Below are positions 1 through 6,597 of a stretch of 51,638 nt of DNA, in pieces; position 1 is the stretch's first letter; every line of letters starts with the position of its first letter. The DNA is taken from the NCBI RefSeq assembly GCF_000349205.1, contig NZ_APHR01000039.1, positions 1-51,638 on the forward strand. The letters are read 5' to 3'. The translations under genes were made by a program, and so were the position numbers. The notes beneath the pieces are model-generated. The model did not search any database. It had not been told where the DNA came from and worked only from the letters and a program-made list of their open reading frames with translations. This DNA is from Methylophaga lonarensis MPL. GTDB taxonomy: Bacteria; Pseudomonadota; Gammaproteobacteria; Nitrosococcales; Methylophagaceae.

Positions 1-176
1 TCCAGTATCTCTCCAGTTTCCACATCTTCAACAACGACCCGCATGCCGCCAACGCCAGTGCCGATGAATTTTGAATCGCCGGCCAGCACACGCACCATGA
101 CTTGAGTCTCGTCGGCATATACGGGTGAAGCTAACATGGCGATGATGCCAAACATCCACAAAAACCGAGATTTCAT
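1..176 (-). CDS. Secreted protein of unknown function, 5' part only
   Basis: The reading frame starts at the ATG complement at 174-176 and runs off the left edge of the window, so about 58 residues are visible. They open with a typical Sec signal peptide: a basic start (MKSR), a hydrophobic stretch, and a cleavage site after SPVYA. The visible mature part (residues 22-58) begins DETQVMV and contains GVGGMRVVVEDVETGEIL, which looks like a small beta-rich domain. No family is recognised. It is divergent from the DUF455 gene across a 136-bp intergenic region. Confidence 0.6.
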   Translation of the reverse strand, partial: MKSRFLWMFGIIAMLASPVYADETQVMVRVLAGDSKFIGTGVGGMRVVVEDVETGEIL

Positions 177-312
177 TGTTGTACCCCTCAAAATAAGTAA
201 ACTCTAATATATCGTACCTGTTCAGACTGAGAATGCAAGTCTAAAGCGGCTGACAATATCTGTGCGACAATAACGCGATGACTCAAGTTTTAAACATTTC
301 CAGACAAACCCC

Positions 313-1104
313 ATGATTGATATTCGACAACGTGCGCTTGATTTGCTGTTGATAACCGCACCTGAAGACAAGGTGCAAGGTGTCGCAGCCTTATTTGAAC
401 AGGCAGCTACAAACCCCATCGAAATAAGCCGACAAGCACTGGATGTGCCTGAGTTACCCGGCCGACCTGCCAAGCCGGATCTGGTTGCACCCAGAGATTT
501 GCCAAGGCGACGCAATAATGCCGAATTAGGCCATGCGGCCTTGATTCATGCCATTACGCATATCGAGTTTAACGCCATCAATCTGGCGCTGGATGCTATT
601 GCTCGATTCGCTGACTTACCAGAAGATTTTTATCGTGACTGGTTGCGAGTAGCGGCAGAAGAAGCAACGCATTTCACCATGCTTAACGCCCATTTAGCCG
701 AATCAGGCAAAACTTATGGTGATTTTCCTGCGCATGATGGAATGTGGGAAATGGCCCGAAAAACGCATCACGATCCGCTGATTCGCATGGCACTGGTGCC
801 ACGTGTGCTGGAAGCCAGAGGGCTGGATGTTACGCCCAAGATGATGGACAAGCTTCGCGCCAGTGGCGATCTTAAAGCGGTGGAAATTCTGGAGTTGATA
901 CTGCGTGAAGAAATCGGCCACGTTGCTGTTGGAACGCGCTGGTTCAACTATTTATGCGATCAGCGGCAGTTGGAGCCTTTGTCCACCTTCAGTGAGTTGC
1001 TGAATATTTACTTTGCCGGTGAGTTACGTGGTCCGTTTCATGATGAGGCCAGAAAACAAGCCGGATTTACCGATGCAGAAATGGCAATGCTCAATAGTCG
1101 TTAA
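313..1104 (+). CDS. DUF455 family ferritin-like protein
   Basis: A 263-residue protein of the DUF455 family, whose members adopt a ferritin-like helical bundle and probably bind a di-metal centre. The precise reaction is not established. Visible metal-ligand candidates are E85 (HIEFNAIN), the EEATH run at about 116-120 and the second EEIGH run at about 199-203, which together give the E...ExxH...ExxH spacing of ferritin-like proteins. The N-terminal 60 residues carry the proline-rich RPAKPDLV segment usual in this family. The length is that of a complete member. The stop codon overlaps the stop codon of rnfH on the other strand (convergent, shared GTTAAC). Confidence 0.85.
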   Translation: MIDIRQRALDLLLITAPEDKVQGVAALFEQAATNPIEISRQALDVPELPGRPAKPDLVAPRDLPRRRNNAELGHAALIHAITHIEFNAINLALDAIARFADLPEDFYRDWLRVAAEEATHFTMLNAHLAESGKTYGDFPAHDGMWEMARKTHHDPLIRMALVPRVLEARGLDVTPKMMDKLRASGDLKAVEILELILREEIGHVAVGTRWFNYLCDQRQLEPLSTFSELLNIYFAGELRGPFHDEARKQAGFTDAEMAMLNSR

Positions 1105-1412
1105 CTATCCTGTTGCTGCTGCTTTTTTTCCATCTCGGCTTTTTGACGGCGTGACTCTTTTGGATCAGCAATCAGCGGCCGATAGATTTCAATTCGATCT
1201 TTGTGGTTCAGCGTGCTGTTGAGCTTACAGATTTTGCCAAAAATACCGACCTTATCGCTTGCAAGGTCGATTTGTGGGAAGCGGGCGAGAATGCCACTGC
1301 GCTTGACAACATCTTCCACCAAAGTGTCTGGTGGCACGTCCAGAGACAGAATAACCTGTTCCTCTGGTGTAGCGTAGGCCACTTCAACCGTGATCAAATC
1401 ATCCTTATCCAT
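1101..1412 (-). CDS. rnfH: RnfH family protein (UPF0125)
   Basis: A small ubiquitin-fold (beta-grasp) protein of the RnfH/UPF0125 family. These are usually encoded directly behind ratA and near smpB, and their function is unresolved despite the name. Family signatures are ITVEVAYATPEEQ at the start, ILARFPQIDL in the middle, and KVGIFGK followed by DRIEIYRPLIADPKESRRQKAE near the end. The start chosen is the ATG at 1412 (MDKDDL), preceded by GAGAG about 3-8 bases upstream. The frame is open ten codons further upstream, but that would overlap ratA more deeply. With this start it overlaps the end of ratA by 8 bp, so the two are almost certainly co-transcribed and translationally coupled. Confidence 0.88.
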   Translation of the reverse strand: MDKDDLITVEVAYATPEEQVILSLDVPPDTLVEDVVKRSGILARFPQIDLASDKVGIFGKICKLNSTLNHKDRIEIYRPLIADPKESRRQKAEMEKKQQQQDS

Positions 1413-1839
1413 AAATCTCTCGTGCACGTTTACAAAAAGCATCCACCAGCGAACCGGAAATTTGTGTGAAGACCGGACCTAGCGCCAGATCCAGCAGCCG
1501 GGTGGAAAACTCAAAATCCATATCCAACTGAACCCGGCAACCCTGACCATCACCAATCGGGCTAAATTGCCAGAAGCCTTCCAGATGACGAAATGGACCG
1601 TCGATTAATTCAATGCGGATAGAGCGGCCGTGATCAAGACTGTTGCGCGTTGAAAACACATGATGAATACCGCCTTTGGCGATATCGAGTGATGCACAGA
1701 TCACATCTTCATTTTTGCTGATGATTTCACTACCACGACACCAGGGCAGAAATTTGGGATAGGCCTCGACATCATTGACCAGATCAAACATCTGTTCCGG
1801 GGTGTACATCACCAGAGAACTGCGGGTTATTGTTGTCAT
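1405..1839 (-). CDS. ratA: RatA / COQ10-like START-domain protein
   Basis: A 144-residue START/Bet v1-fold protein of the RatA-COQ10 family. Eukaryotic COQ10 binds ubiquinone. E. coli RatA has been reported to block 70S ribosome assembly, but a lipid/quinone-binding role is equally possible. Recognisable features are the N-terminal SSLVMYTPEQMFDLVNDVEAYPKFLPWC segment and the late DFEFSTRLLDLALGPVF segment, both typical of the family. Length matches complete members. It is followed by rnfH with an 8-bp overlap and lies 24 bp downstream of the start side of the SNF transporter gene on the same strand, so a three-gene transcript is plausible. Confidence 0.88.
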   Translation of the reverse strand: MTTITRSSLVMYTPEQMFDLVNDVEAYPKFLPWCRGSEIISKNEDVICASLDIAKGGIHHVFSTRNSLDHGRSIRIELIDGPFRHLEGFWQFSPIGDGQGCRVQLDMDFEFSTRLLDLALGPVFTQISGSLVDAFCKRAREIYG

Positions 1840-1863
1840 GTATCCAGTTTGGTTGTTGTTCTC

Positions 1864-3234
1864 TTAGCCAATCAGGCCAAGCAGATTTGCAAAAATTATC
1901 ACTATCGCTGCAGGGGTGACATACCGCACCAAAAAGCGCCATAGCTTGAACAGCAGTGGGGACTCAATCGCCAGTTCTTCCTGCGTGTGCGTCTCGCGCA
2001 TCATCCAACCCGCAAAAATCGCAATCAGCAATCCGCCCAAGGGCAACATGATATTGGCTGTCAGATAATCCAGCAACTGGAATGCCGTTTTGTCCCACAG
2101 CGTCCAGCCGGAACCGATGTTGAAAGAAAACACCGTCAACAGGCCCAATGCCCAAGTAATAATGCCCGCATATAAACAAGCGGTCAGTCTGCTCAGACCA
2201 TGATTTTCCACCATCCAGGTCACGGTAGGCTCAATCAGGGCAATGGCTGAACTCCAGGCGGCAAATACCAGCAACAGAAAAAACATGCCGCCAAAGAAAG
2301 TACCGCCTGCCATATGGCCAAATGCGATAGGCAAGGTTTCAAAAATCAGGCCCGGCCCTGCGCCTGGCGACATGCCATTGGCAAATACAATCGGAAAAAT
2401 AGCAATCGCTGCCAGCAATGCTACCGATGTATCCAGCGCCGAGATAGTCAGCGATACTTTGATGATGGACGTTTTCTTGGGTAGATAAGAGCCATAGACC
2501 ATAATGGCGCCCATGCCCAGACTCAGCGTAAAAAAGGCATGCCCCATCGCGGTCAAAAAGCCCAGTCGGGTCATCTCTGAAAAATCAGGGCGAAACAAGA
2601 ACTTCAGCCCATCGGTGAAATGCGTTCCAGTGTTTGACGCATAACCGACCAGCATCACCAGAATGACAAACAGGGCGGGCATCATAAAGCGTACCGATTT
2701 TTCCAGACCACGCTGAACACCGCGACTGACAATAATCATGGTGATCACCATAAACAGGGTATGCCAGGCGAGTAGTTTTTCCGGATCATGAATAAGGCTT
2801 CGGTAAATGTTGGCCGCACCATCGGCGGTTACACCCTCAAAAGTGCCGCCAAAGGTTCGAAACACATACGCCATTGCCTGACCGGCAACAACACTGTAAT
2901 AAGACAGAATCAGAAAGCCGGCCAGTACCCCCATGGCCCCGAGATAACGCCAGACAGGATTAACACCGGCCTCTGTGGACAGATCTTCCAGACTGTTCAT
3001 CGGGTTTTGTCGGCCACGGCGGCCAATCAACACCTCAGCCATCATCACCGGAACACCAATCACAACAATACAAGCGAGATACACCAATACAAATGCACCG
3101 CCGCCATATTCACCTGTGATGTAGGGGAACTTCCAGATATTGCCCAACCCGACCGCTGCCCCAGTGGCTGCCAGAATAAATGCCCAGCGGGTTGTCCATT
3201 CACCGTGTATCGATTTTGCAGGTCTGCTCATCAT
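1864..3234 (-). CDS. Sodium-dependent transporter, SNF family
   Basis: An inner-membrane symporter of the neurotransmitter:sodium symporter (SNF) family, related to LeuT/TnaT-type bacterial transporters that import amino acids or similar solutes with Na+. At 456 residues it is a full-length bacterial member. The N-terminus shows the diagnostic first helix, W-T-RWAFILAATGAAVGLGNIWKFPY, whose GLGNIWKFP motif forms part of the substrate and sodium site. Hydrophobic segments fitting about 11-12 transmembrane helices follow. The substrate cannot be read from sequence. It is divergent from smpB (89 bp between starts) and upstream of ratA-rnfH. Confidence 0.92.
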   Translation of the reverse strand: MMSRPAKSIHGEWTTRWAFILAATGAAVGLGNIWKFPYITGEYGGGAFVLVYLACIVVIGVPVMMAEVLIGRRGRQNPMNSLEDLSTEAGVNPVWRYLGAMGVLAGFLILSYYSVVAGQAMAYVFRTFGGTFEGVTADGAANIYRSLIHDPEKLLAWHTLFMVITMIIVSRGVQRGLEKSVRFMMPALFVILVMLVGYASNTGTHFTDGLKFLFRPDFSEMTRLGFLTAMGHAFFTLSLGMGAIMVYGSYLPKKTSIIKVSLTISALDTSVALLAAIAIFPIVFANGMSPGAGPGLIFETLPIAFGHMAGGTFFGGMFFLLLVFAAWSSAIALIEPTVTWMVENHGLSRLTACLYAGIITWALGLLTVFSFNIGSGWTLWDKTAFQLLDYLTANIMLPLGGLLIAIFAGWMMRETHTQEELAIESPLLFKLWRFLVRYVTPAAIVIIFANLLGLIG

Positions 3235-3311
3235 GCACTCGTTTTTTCGACAATCGCCTGATTTTGGGGTAAATCAACAAAATGCTCAAGCAAAGCGCCG
3301 ATCTCGCGATG

Positions 3312-3317
3312 TATAAT
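3312..3317 (+). promoter_or_regulatory. Putative -10 element for smpB
   Basis: A perfect TATAAT hexamer ends 6 bp before the smpB ATG at 3324. If used, transcription would begin at or next to the start codon and give a leaderless or near-leaderless mRNA, which would fit the lack of a clear Shine-Dalgarno sequence there. No convincing -35 box lies at the right distance, so the assignment is tentative. Confidence 0.35.
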
Positions 3318-3323
3318 GATCGG

Positions 3324-3799
3324 ATGGCTACCAAGAAAAACAAAAAAAGTAACGACAACACCATCGCTCAGAACCGTAAAGCCCGTCACGAGTTTTCATT
3401 GAACAAAAGTTCGAAGCAGGACTGGTGCTGGAAGGCTGGGAAGTCAAAAGCCTGCGCGAGGGCAAGGTTCAGCTCAATGACAGCTATGTATTGATTCGCA
3501 ATGGTGAAGCCTGGCTGGCCAATTGTCTGATTACCGCTTTAAAAACTGCATCCACGCACATCGTTCCTCAAGCGCAACGAGATCGAAAACTGCTGCTCAA
3601 TCGCAAAGAACTAAGCACCCTGATTGGCGCGGTGGATCGCAAGGGTTACACCCTGATCCCGCTCGATATGTACTGGAAAAACGGTCGGGCCAAAATCCAG
3701 ATTGCCCTTGCCAAAGGTAAACAGATGCACGACAAACGTGCCACCGAAAAAGATCGCGACTGGCAACGCGAAAAAGCCCGTATTTTCAAAAACCACTAA
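3324..3799 (+). pseudogene. smpB: SmpB, tmRNA-binding protein, with an apparent one-base frameshift
   Basis: SmpB binds tmRNA and delivers it to stalled ribosomes for trans-translation. The N-terminal part [24 protein letters not shown] is read from the ATG at 3324. The rest, from [23 protein letters not shown] to the typical C-terminus [10 protein letters not shown], lies in the -1 frame and ends at 3799. The join falls at the TTTT run at 3393-3396: one extra T would give an intact protein of about 158 residues of normal SmpB length. As written, frame 1 runs into unrelated sequence and stops at 3494. The site is not a convincing slippery heptamer, so a sequence error or true mutation is more likely than programmed shifting. 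It lies 68 bp upstream of ssrA, its functional partner. Confidence 0.85.
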
Positions 3800-3820
3800 A
3801 CCGACATTACGCTATTTTGC

Positions 3821-3849
3821 TGGCAAAGGAACTGCCGGAAAGATACAAT
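3821..3849 (+). promoter_or_regulatory. Putative ssrA promoter
   Basis: TGGCAA at 3821-3826 and TACAAT at 3844-3849 are separated by 17 bp and resemble sigma-70 -35 and -10 boxes. They sit between the smpB stop and the tmRNA 5' end at 3868. This would start a short-leader precursor trimmed by RNase P. Confidence 0.5.
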
Positions 3850-3867
3850 GTCAGATGTACCAACCAA

Positions 3868-4496
3868 GGGGGCGACCTGGCTTCGACGTGGGTTACAAAA
3901 CCTTAGGTGCATGCCGAGTACTTCAGTTCTTCTCGTAAAACAGACTGGAAAAAAATAGTTGCTAACGATAACAACTACGCACTAGCTGCTTAATAACCAG
4001 TGAATGCCGTTCGACCAGATCCGTGCTTGTGCGTCTGGTATCGGGCGTCGACTCTCACAAGATCGTCATGACGTATGCTTGGTACTGATTGATTAAAACC
4101 TTACAAGATCGCTTCCTGTTTTCCCTGTTCATCGGGTAGCTTGGAGTTAAATTAATAGATGAAATAAGCATGTAGATCCAAAGGCGGAGGATCTGCGGAC
4201 GCGGGTTCGATTAGTAAAATGGTCGCCACGGGGAGTGATCCCCGTTGGAAAAAGAGAGCTCATACGGTGAACGCTAAGGAACAAGGGTTCTATGCCAACG
4301 CCGTCCGGTGAATGGGAAACCAGTAAGCCGGCTAGAGACTCATAGGTTCCTAAAGAGAATTTCTCAATGGAATACTAGGGTGGGTAGCAGTACAACCGAT
4401 ACTCACAAACGCTCTCCATCTGATAGCAATATCAGATGAAGGAATAGTCCAGGCCTGAATGAAAATTCAGGAATCACTGTCCCGCCGCCTCCACCA
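3868..4496 (+). ncRNA. ssrA: tmRNA (ssrA), interrupted by a group I intron
   Basis: Transfer-messenger RNA rescues stalled ribosomes and tags the unfinished protein. The 5' end GGGGGCG (3868-3874) pairs with CGCCTCC just before ACCA at the 3' end (4493-4496), giving the tRNA-like acceptor stem. The resume codon and tag read GCT AAC GAT AAC AAC TAC GCA CTA GCT GCT followed by two stops (TAATAA), i.e. tag ANDNNYALAA. The 3' tRNA-like domain begins normally (GTAGATCCAAAGGCGGAGG, then GCGGGTTCGAT at 4201-4211) and then breaks off. It resumes at 4480 with TCCCGCCGCCTCCACCA. Removing 4212-4479 restores a standard T-arm and a 361-nt tmRNA, essentially the usual length. The gene follows smpB and ends in a strong terminator. 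Confidence 0.95.
4212..4479 (+). other. Group I intron in the tmRNA T-loop
   Basis: A 268-nt insertion splits the T-loop and has the hallmarks of a self-splicing group I intron. P1: exon CGAU plus intron UA (4208-4213) pairs with UGGUCG (4220-4225), placing the splice-site U4211 opposite G4222 as the U-G wobble. P2: ACGGGGA-GTGA-TCCCCGT (4228-4245). P7: GACT (4337-4340) with AGTC (4446-4449). P8: CATCTGATA-GCAA-TATCAGATG (4418-4438). P9: CCTGAAT-GAAA-ATTCAGG (4454-4471). The intron ends in G4479, the expected terminal guanosine. Several loops are GNRA tetraloops. There is no homing-endonuclease ORF, so any mobility would need help in trans. Splicing joins GGTTCGAT to TCCCGC. Confidence 0.9.
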
Positions 4497-4507
4497 AATA
4501 CAAAACA

Positions 4508-4529
4508 ACCACCTTCGGGTGGTTTTTTT
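4508..4529 (+). terminator. Rho-independent terminator of ssrA
   Basis: A six-pair stem ACCACC-TTCG-GGTGGT with a stable TTCG loop is followed directly by a run of seven T. It lies 12 bp after the CCA end of the tmRNA. Confidence 0.92.
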
Positions 4530-4931
4530 GTTTCTGGATGGTTCGACCTTGAATGAATGCCGATTAAATACAGTGAAGAACAAAAATCAGCTAAACAAGC
4601 ATTTGAAGCCGAATTGTTAAATATTCAGCCGATGCAACCAGATATCTCATAAATCAGAGCTAGTAGTTAGCATTCTTGATAATTGGCTTTATTACTATCA
4701 ATCGTGTCTGGCCGTGGGTTTCCTTCGGACTCTAATTGCTGATATTGCTGACGAGATATGTCCACATGCAACATATATCATTTTGTTTGAGGCCAAGTGT
4801 CAGTCGCCGCTGCTTTATTTGATCGAGTATCGAGTTAATCATATGTAAACATATCTGTTGCTTTTAAGTGGTTTACTGGGCCACACACAAGAAAAGCAAC
4901 ACAGGTATTGCTTTCTGGTTGTTTAACTTTT
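4530..4931. other. About 400 bp without a recognisable gene
   Basis: Only a 31-codon frame (4557-4652, starting MPIKYSEEQKSAKQAFEAEL) is visible; it has no clear ribosome binding site and may be a remnant. The rest is AT-rich with stops in all frames. Downstream of ssrA is a common landing site for integrases, but I see no integrase gene and no second copy of the tmRNA 3' end here. Confidence 0.4.
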
Positions 4932-5008
4932 CCCCGTCATTCCGGAAAACGCCCAACCAAACATTTGTCATCTCAGCAGAGATCAGTTGGCGTTTATCCG
5001 GAATCCAC
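4932..5008. repeat. 77-bp palindromic repeat, copy 1
   Basis: The element begins CCCCGTCATTCCGG and ends CCGGAATCCAC. Its two arms (TTCCGGAAAACGCCCAAC and GTTGGCGTTTATCCGGAA) are near-perfect inverted repeats, so the whole unit can fold into one long hairpin with a small inner stem ATCTC-AGCA-GAGAT. The outer GTCATTCCGG...GGAATCCA ends resemble REP-type elements common in proteobacteria. Confidence 0.85.
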
Positions 5009-5045
5009 AATGCCGAACAGAACTGCTGACAGGCTTTACTCGCAT

Positions 5046-5122
5046 CCCCGTCATTCCGGAAAACGCCCAACCAAACATTCGTCGTCTCAGCAGAGATGAG
5101 TTGGCGTTTATCCGGAATCCAC
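5046..5122. repeat. 77-bp palindromic repeat, copy 2
   Basis: Same length and orientation as the copy starting 114 bp upstream, with only three mismatches out of 77 positions. The copies are separated by 37 bp of unrelated sequence. This one ends 15 bp from the 3' end of the neighbouring oxidoreductase gene and could act as its transcript-end hairpin. Confidence 0.85.
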
Positions 5123-5137
5123 ATCGCCGAACGGGTT

Positions 5138-5998
5138 TTACAGACTATCCAGCGCCTGTTGCAGAGGCTCAGCAAGCGGCGTGGTCGGACGTTTAATTAA
5201 CTGACTGAGTTGCCGACTGTCATCATACAGAGCACCTTGGCTGGCACCGATGTCAGAGTCAGCCAGTATGGCGGCGAATCCTTCGGGCATTCCGACTTGA
5301 ATCAGGGCATCACGGAACTCGGTTTCAGACAGGTTCTGGTAACGCACTTCCTGTCCGCTCAACTTTGTGATTTCAGCGGCATACTCTGCCAGTGAATAGC
5401 TGGTATCACCTGCCAGTTCATAGATTTTTCCTTGATGGATTGCACCTTCCAGCAGCACGGTGGCAGCTGCGCTGGCGTAATCCTGACGTGTGGCGGAGGA
5501 TATCCGACCATTTCCGGCACAGCCAATCAGTACATGATGTTCCAGTGCTGCTGGCAGGCTGGCGAGGTAGTTTTCGGTGTACCAGCCATTACGCAAAATC
5601 ACCCACTCAAGGCTGGATGCTTTGAGCCGAGCTTCGGTTTGTTTGTGTTCTTCAGCCAAGGCTAACGGAGAAGTATCCGTATGCAGCAAACTGGTGTAGA
5701 CGAGCCGTGTAACACCGGCTTTTTCAGCGGCTGCAATCACGTTCTCATGCTGTGTAGTACGCTGACCGATCTCGCTGGAAGAGATCAGTAACAATGTGTC
5801 TATACCCTGAAAAGCCTGTTCCAGAGTCTCTGGCTGGCCATAGTCGAGCGGGCGTATATCGACACCGCGCGCTTGTAGATCTGCAATACGTTCGGGCGAA
5901 CGTGCGCCTGCAGCCAGTTGGCTGGCGGGCAGGTGTTGTAGTAGTTCTTCTAAGACCAGACGGCCCAGTTGTCCGGATGCGCCAGTGACAAGAATCAT
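5138..5998 (-). CDS. NAD(P)H-dependent quinone reductase-like SDR (NmrA/QorB type)
   Basis: A 286-residue atypical short-chain dehydrogenase of the NmrA/QorB (YtfG) type, which reduces quinones with NADPH. The N-terminal nucleotide-binding motif MILVTGASGQLGRLVLEELL (GxxGxxG) is intact and is followed by a specificity segment (GARSPER) that suggests NADPH. TLLLISSSEIGQR and the region around RNGWYTENYL match QorB-like proteins. Length is normal. It is divergent from an HxlR-type regulator with a palindromic site between them, the same arrangement as qorB-qorR/ytfG-ytfH elsewhere. It therefore probably responds to quinone or electrophile stress. Confidence 0.85.
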   Translation of the reverse strand: MILVTGASGQLGRLVLEELLQHLPASQLAAGARSPERIADLQARGVDIRPLDYGQPETLEQAFQGIDTLLLISSSEIGQRTTQHENVIAAAEKAGVTRLVYTSLLHTDTSPLALAEEHKQTEARLKASSLEWVILRNGWYTENYLASLPAALEHHVLIGCAGNGRISSATRQDYASAAATVLLEGAIHQGKIYELAGDTSYSLAEYAAEITKLSGQEVRYQNLSETEFRDALIQVGMPEGFAAILADSDIGASQGALYDDSRQLSQLIKRPTTPLAEPLQQALDSL

Positions 5999-6053
5999 GT
6001 GATTACTCCTTTGCGGTGATGATTAACTGGCGACCACAGTATCACTCATGCTA

Positions 6054-6066
6054 ACTTATCGTAAGT
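6054..6066. promoter_or_regulatory. Putative HxlR-type operator
   Basis: The palindrome ACTTA-TCG-TAAGT lies 22 bp before the regulator start and about 55 bp from the oxidoreductase start. HxlR regulators such as QorR and YodB bind short inverted repeats of this kind in divergent promoters. Confidence 0.5.
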
Positions 6067-6088
6067 ACGCACAAAAAGGTAAGTGTGA

Positions 6089-6502
6089 ATGAAAAAACAA
6101 ATATTGAATCCGGCAACGTCCGGGCTGACACTGTCAGAGCAAATGCAACGAGGGCAATTGTTCTCAGATCGCTGTCCTTCACGTCAGGTCTTAAATCATG
6201 TCACCAGTCGCTGGGGTGTATTGGTTTTGATTGCCTTATTGGAACGCACCCATCGTTTCAGTGAGCTGCGCCGCAAGATTACCGGAGTCAGTGAACGCAT
6301 GCTGGCACAAACGCTGCAATCACTTGAGGCGGACGGGTTTGTATTACGCACAGCCTACCCAGTGGTGCCGCCACATGTGGAATATAGTCTGACTCCGATG
6401 GGGCAGGAGGTAGCTGACAAGGTTCAGGCGCTGGCAGATTGGGTAGAAATCAATCTACATCGGGTGTTGCAAGTTCAGGCTGAGCAGGAGGATTCTGCAT
6501 GA
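6089..6502 (+). CDS. HxlR family transcriptional regulator
   Basis: A 137-residue winged-helix regulator of the HxlR (DUF24) family. The family core starts at about residue 28 (SDRCPSRQVLNHVTSRWGVLVLIAL) and continues through the recognition helix (RFSELRRKITGVSERMLAQTLQSLEADG) and the wing (RTAYPVVPPHVEYSLTPMG). The cysteine in DRCPSR sits where QorR, HypR and YodB carry their redox-sensing cysteine, so disulphide or quinone-adduct sensing is likely. It probably represses the divergent oxidoreductase gene and itself from the palindrome in the shared promoter. Confidence 0.9.
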   Translation: MKKQILNPATSGLTLSEQMQRGQLFSDRCPSRQVLNHVTSRWGVLVLIALLERTHRFSELRRKITGVSERMLAQTLQSLEADGFVLRTAYPVVPPHVEYSLTPMGQEVADKVQALADWVEINLHRVLQVQAEQEDSA

Positions 6503-6597
6503 GTCAGAGTAAATGAAAATCGATAACTAGCTGTTAACATTGGCAGCATGGAGTTGTTGAAAGTCGGATAAATCAAAAAAGAGTGAAGCAAGAAAAA

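Noticed and set aside
3391-3400. Programmed -1 frameshift in smpB
   Set aside because: The shift site reads GAG TTT TCA. Re-pairing in the -1 frame would be poor and no slippery heptamer or clear stimulatory hairpin is seen, so an indel is simpler.
4497-4931. Possible integrated island at the 3' end of ssrA
   Set aside because: The tmRNA 3' end is a classic integration site, but no integrase gene or repeated attachment sequence is visible here. The genes downstream look like ordinary chromosome up to 6.5 kb.
4932-5122. CRISPR array
   Set aside because: Only two repeats of 77 bp with one 37-bp spacer, each a long palindrome, and no cas genes. This is a REP-like repeat pair.
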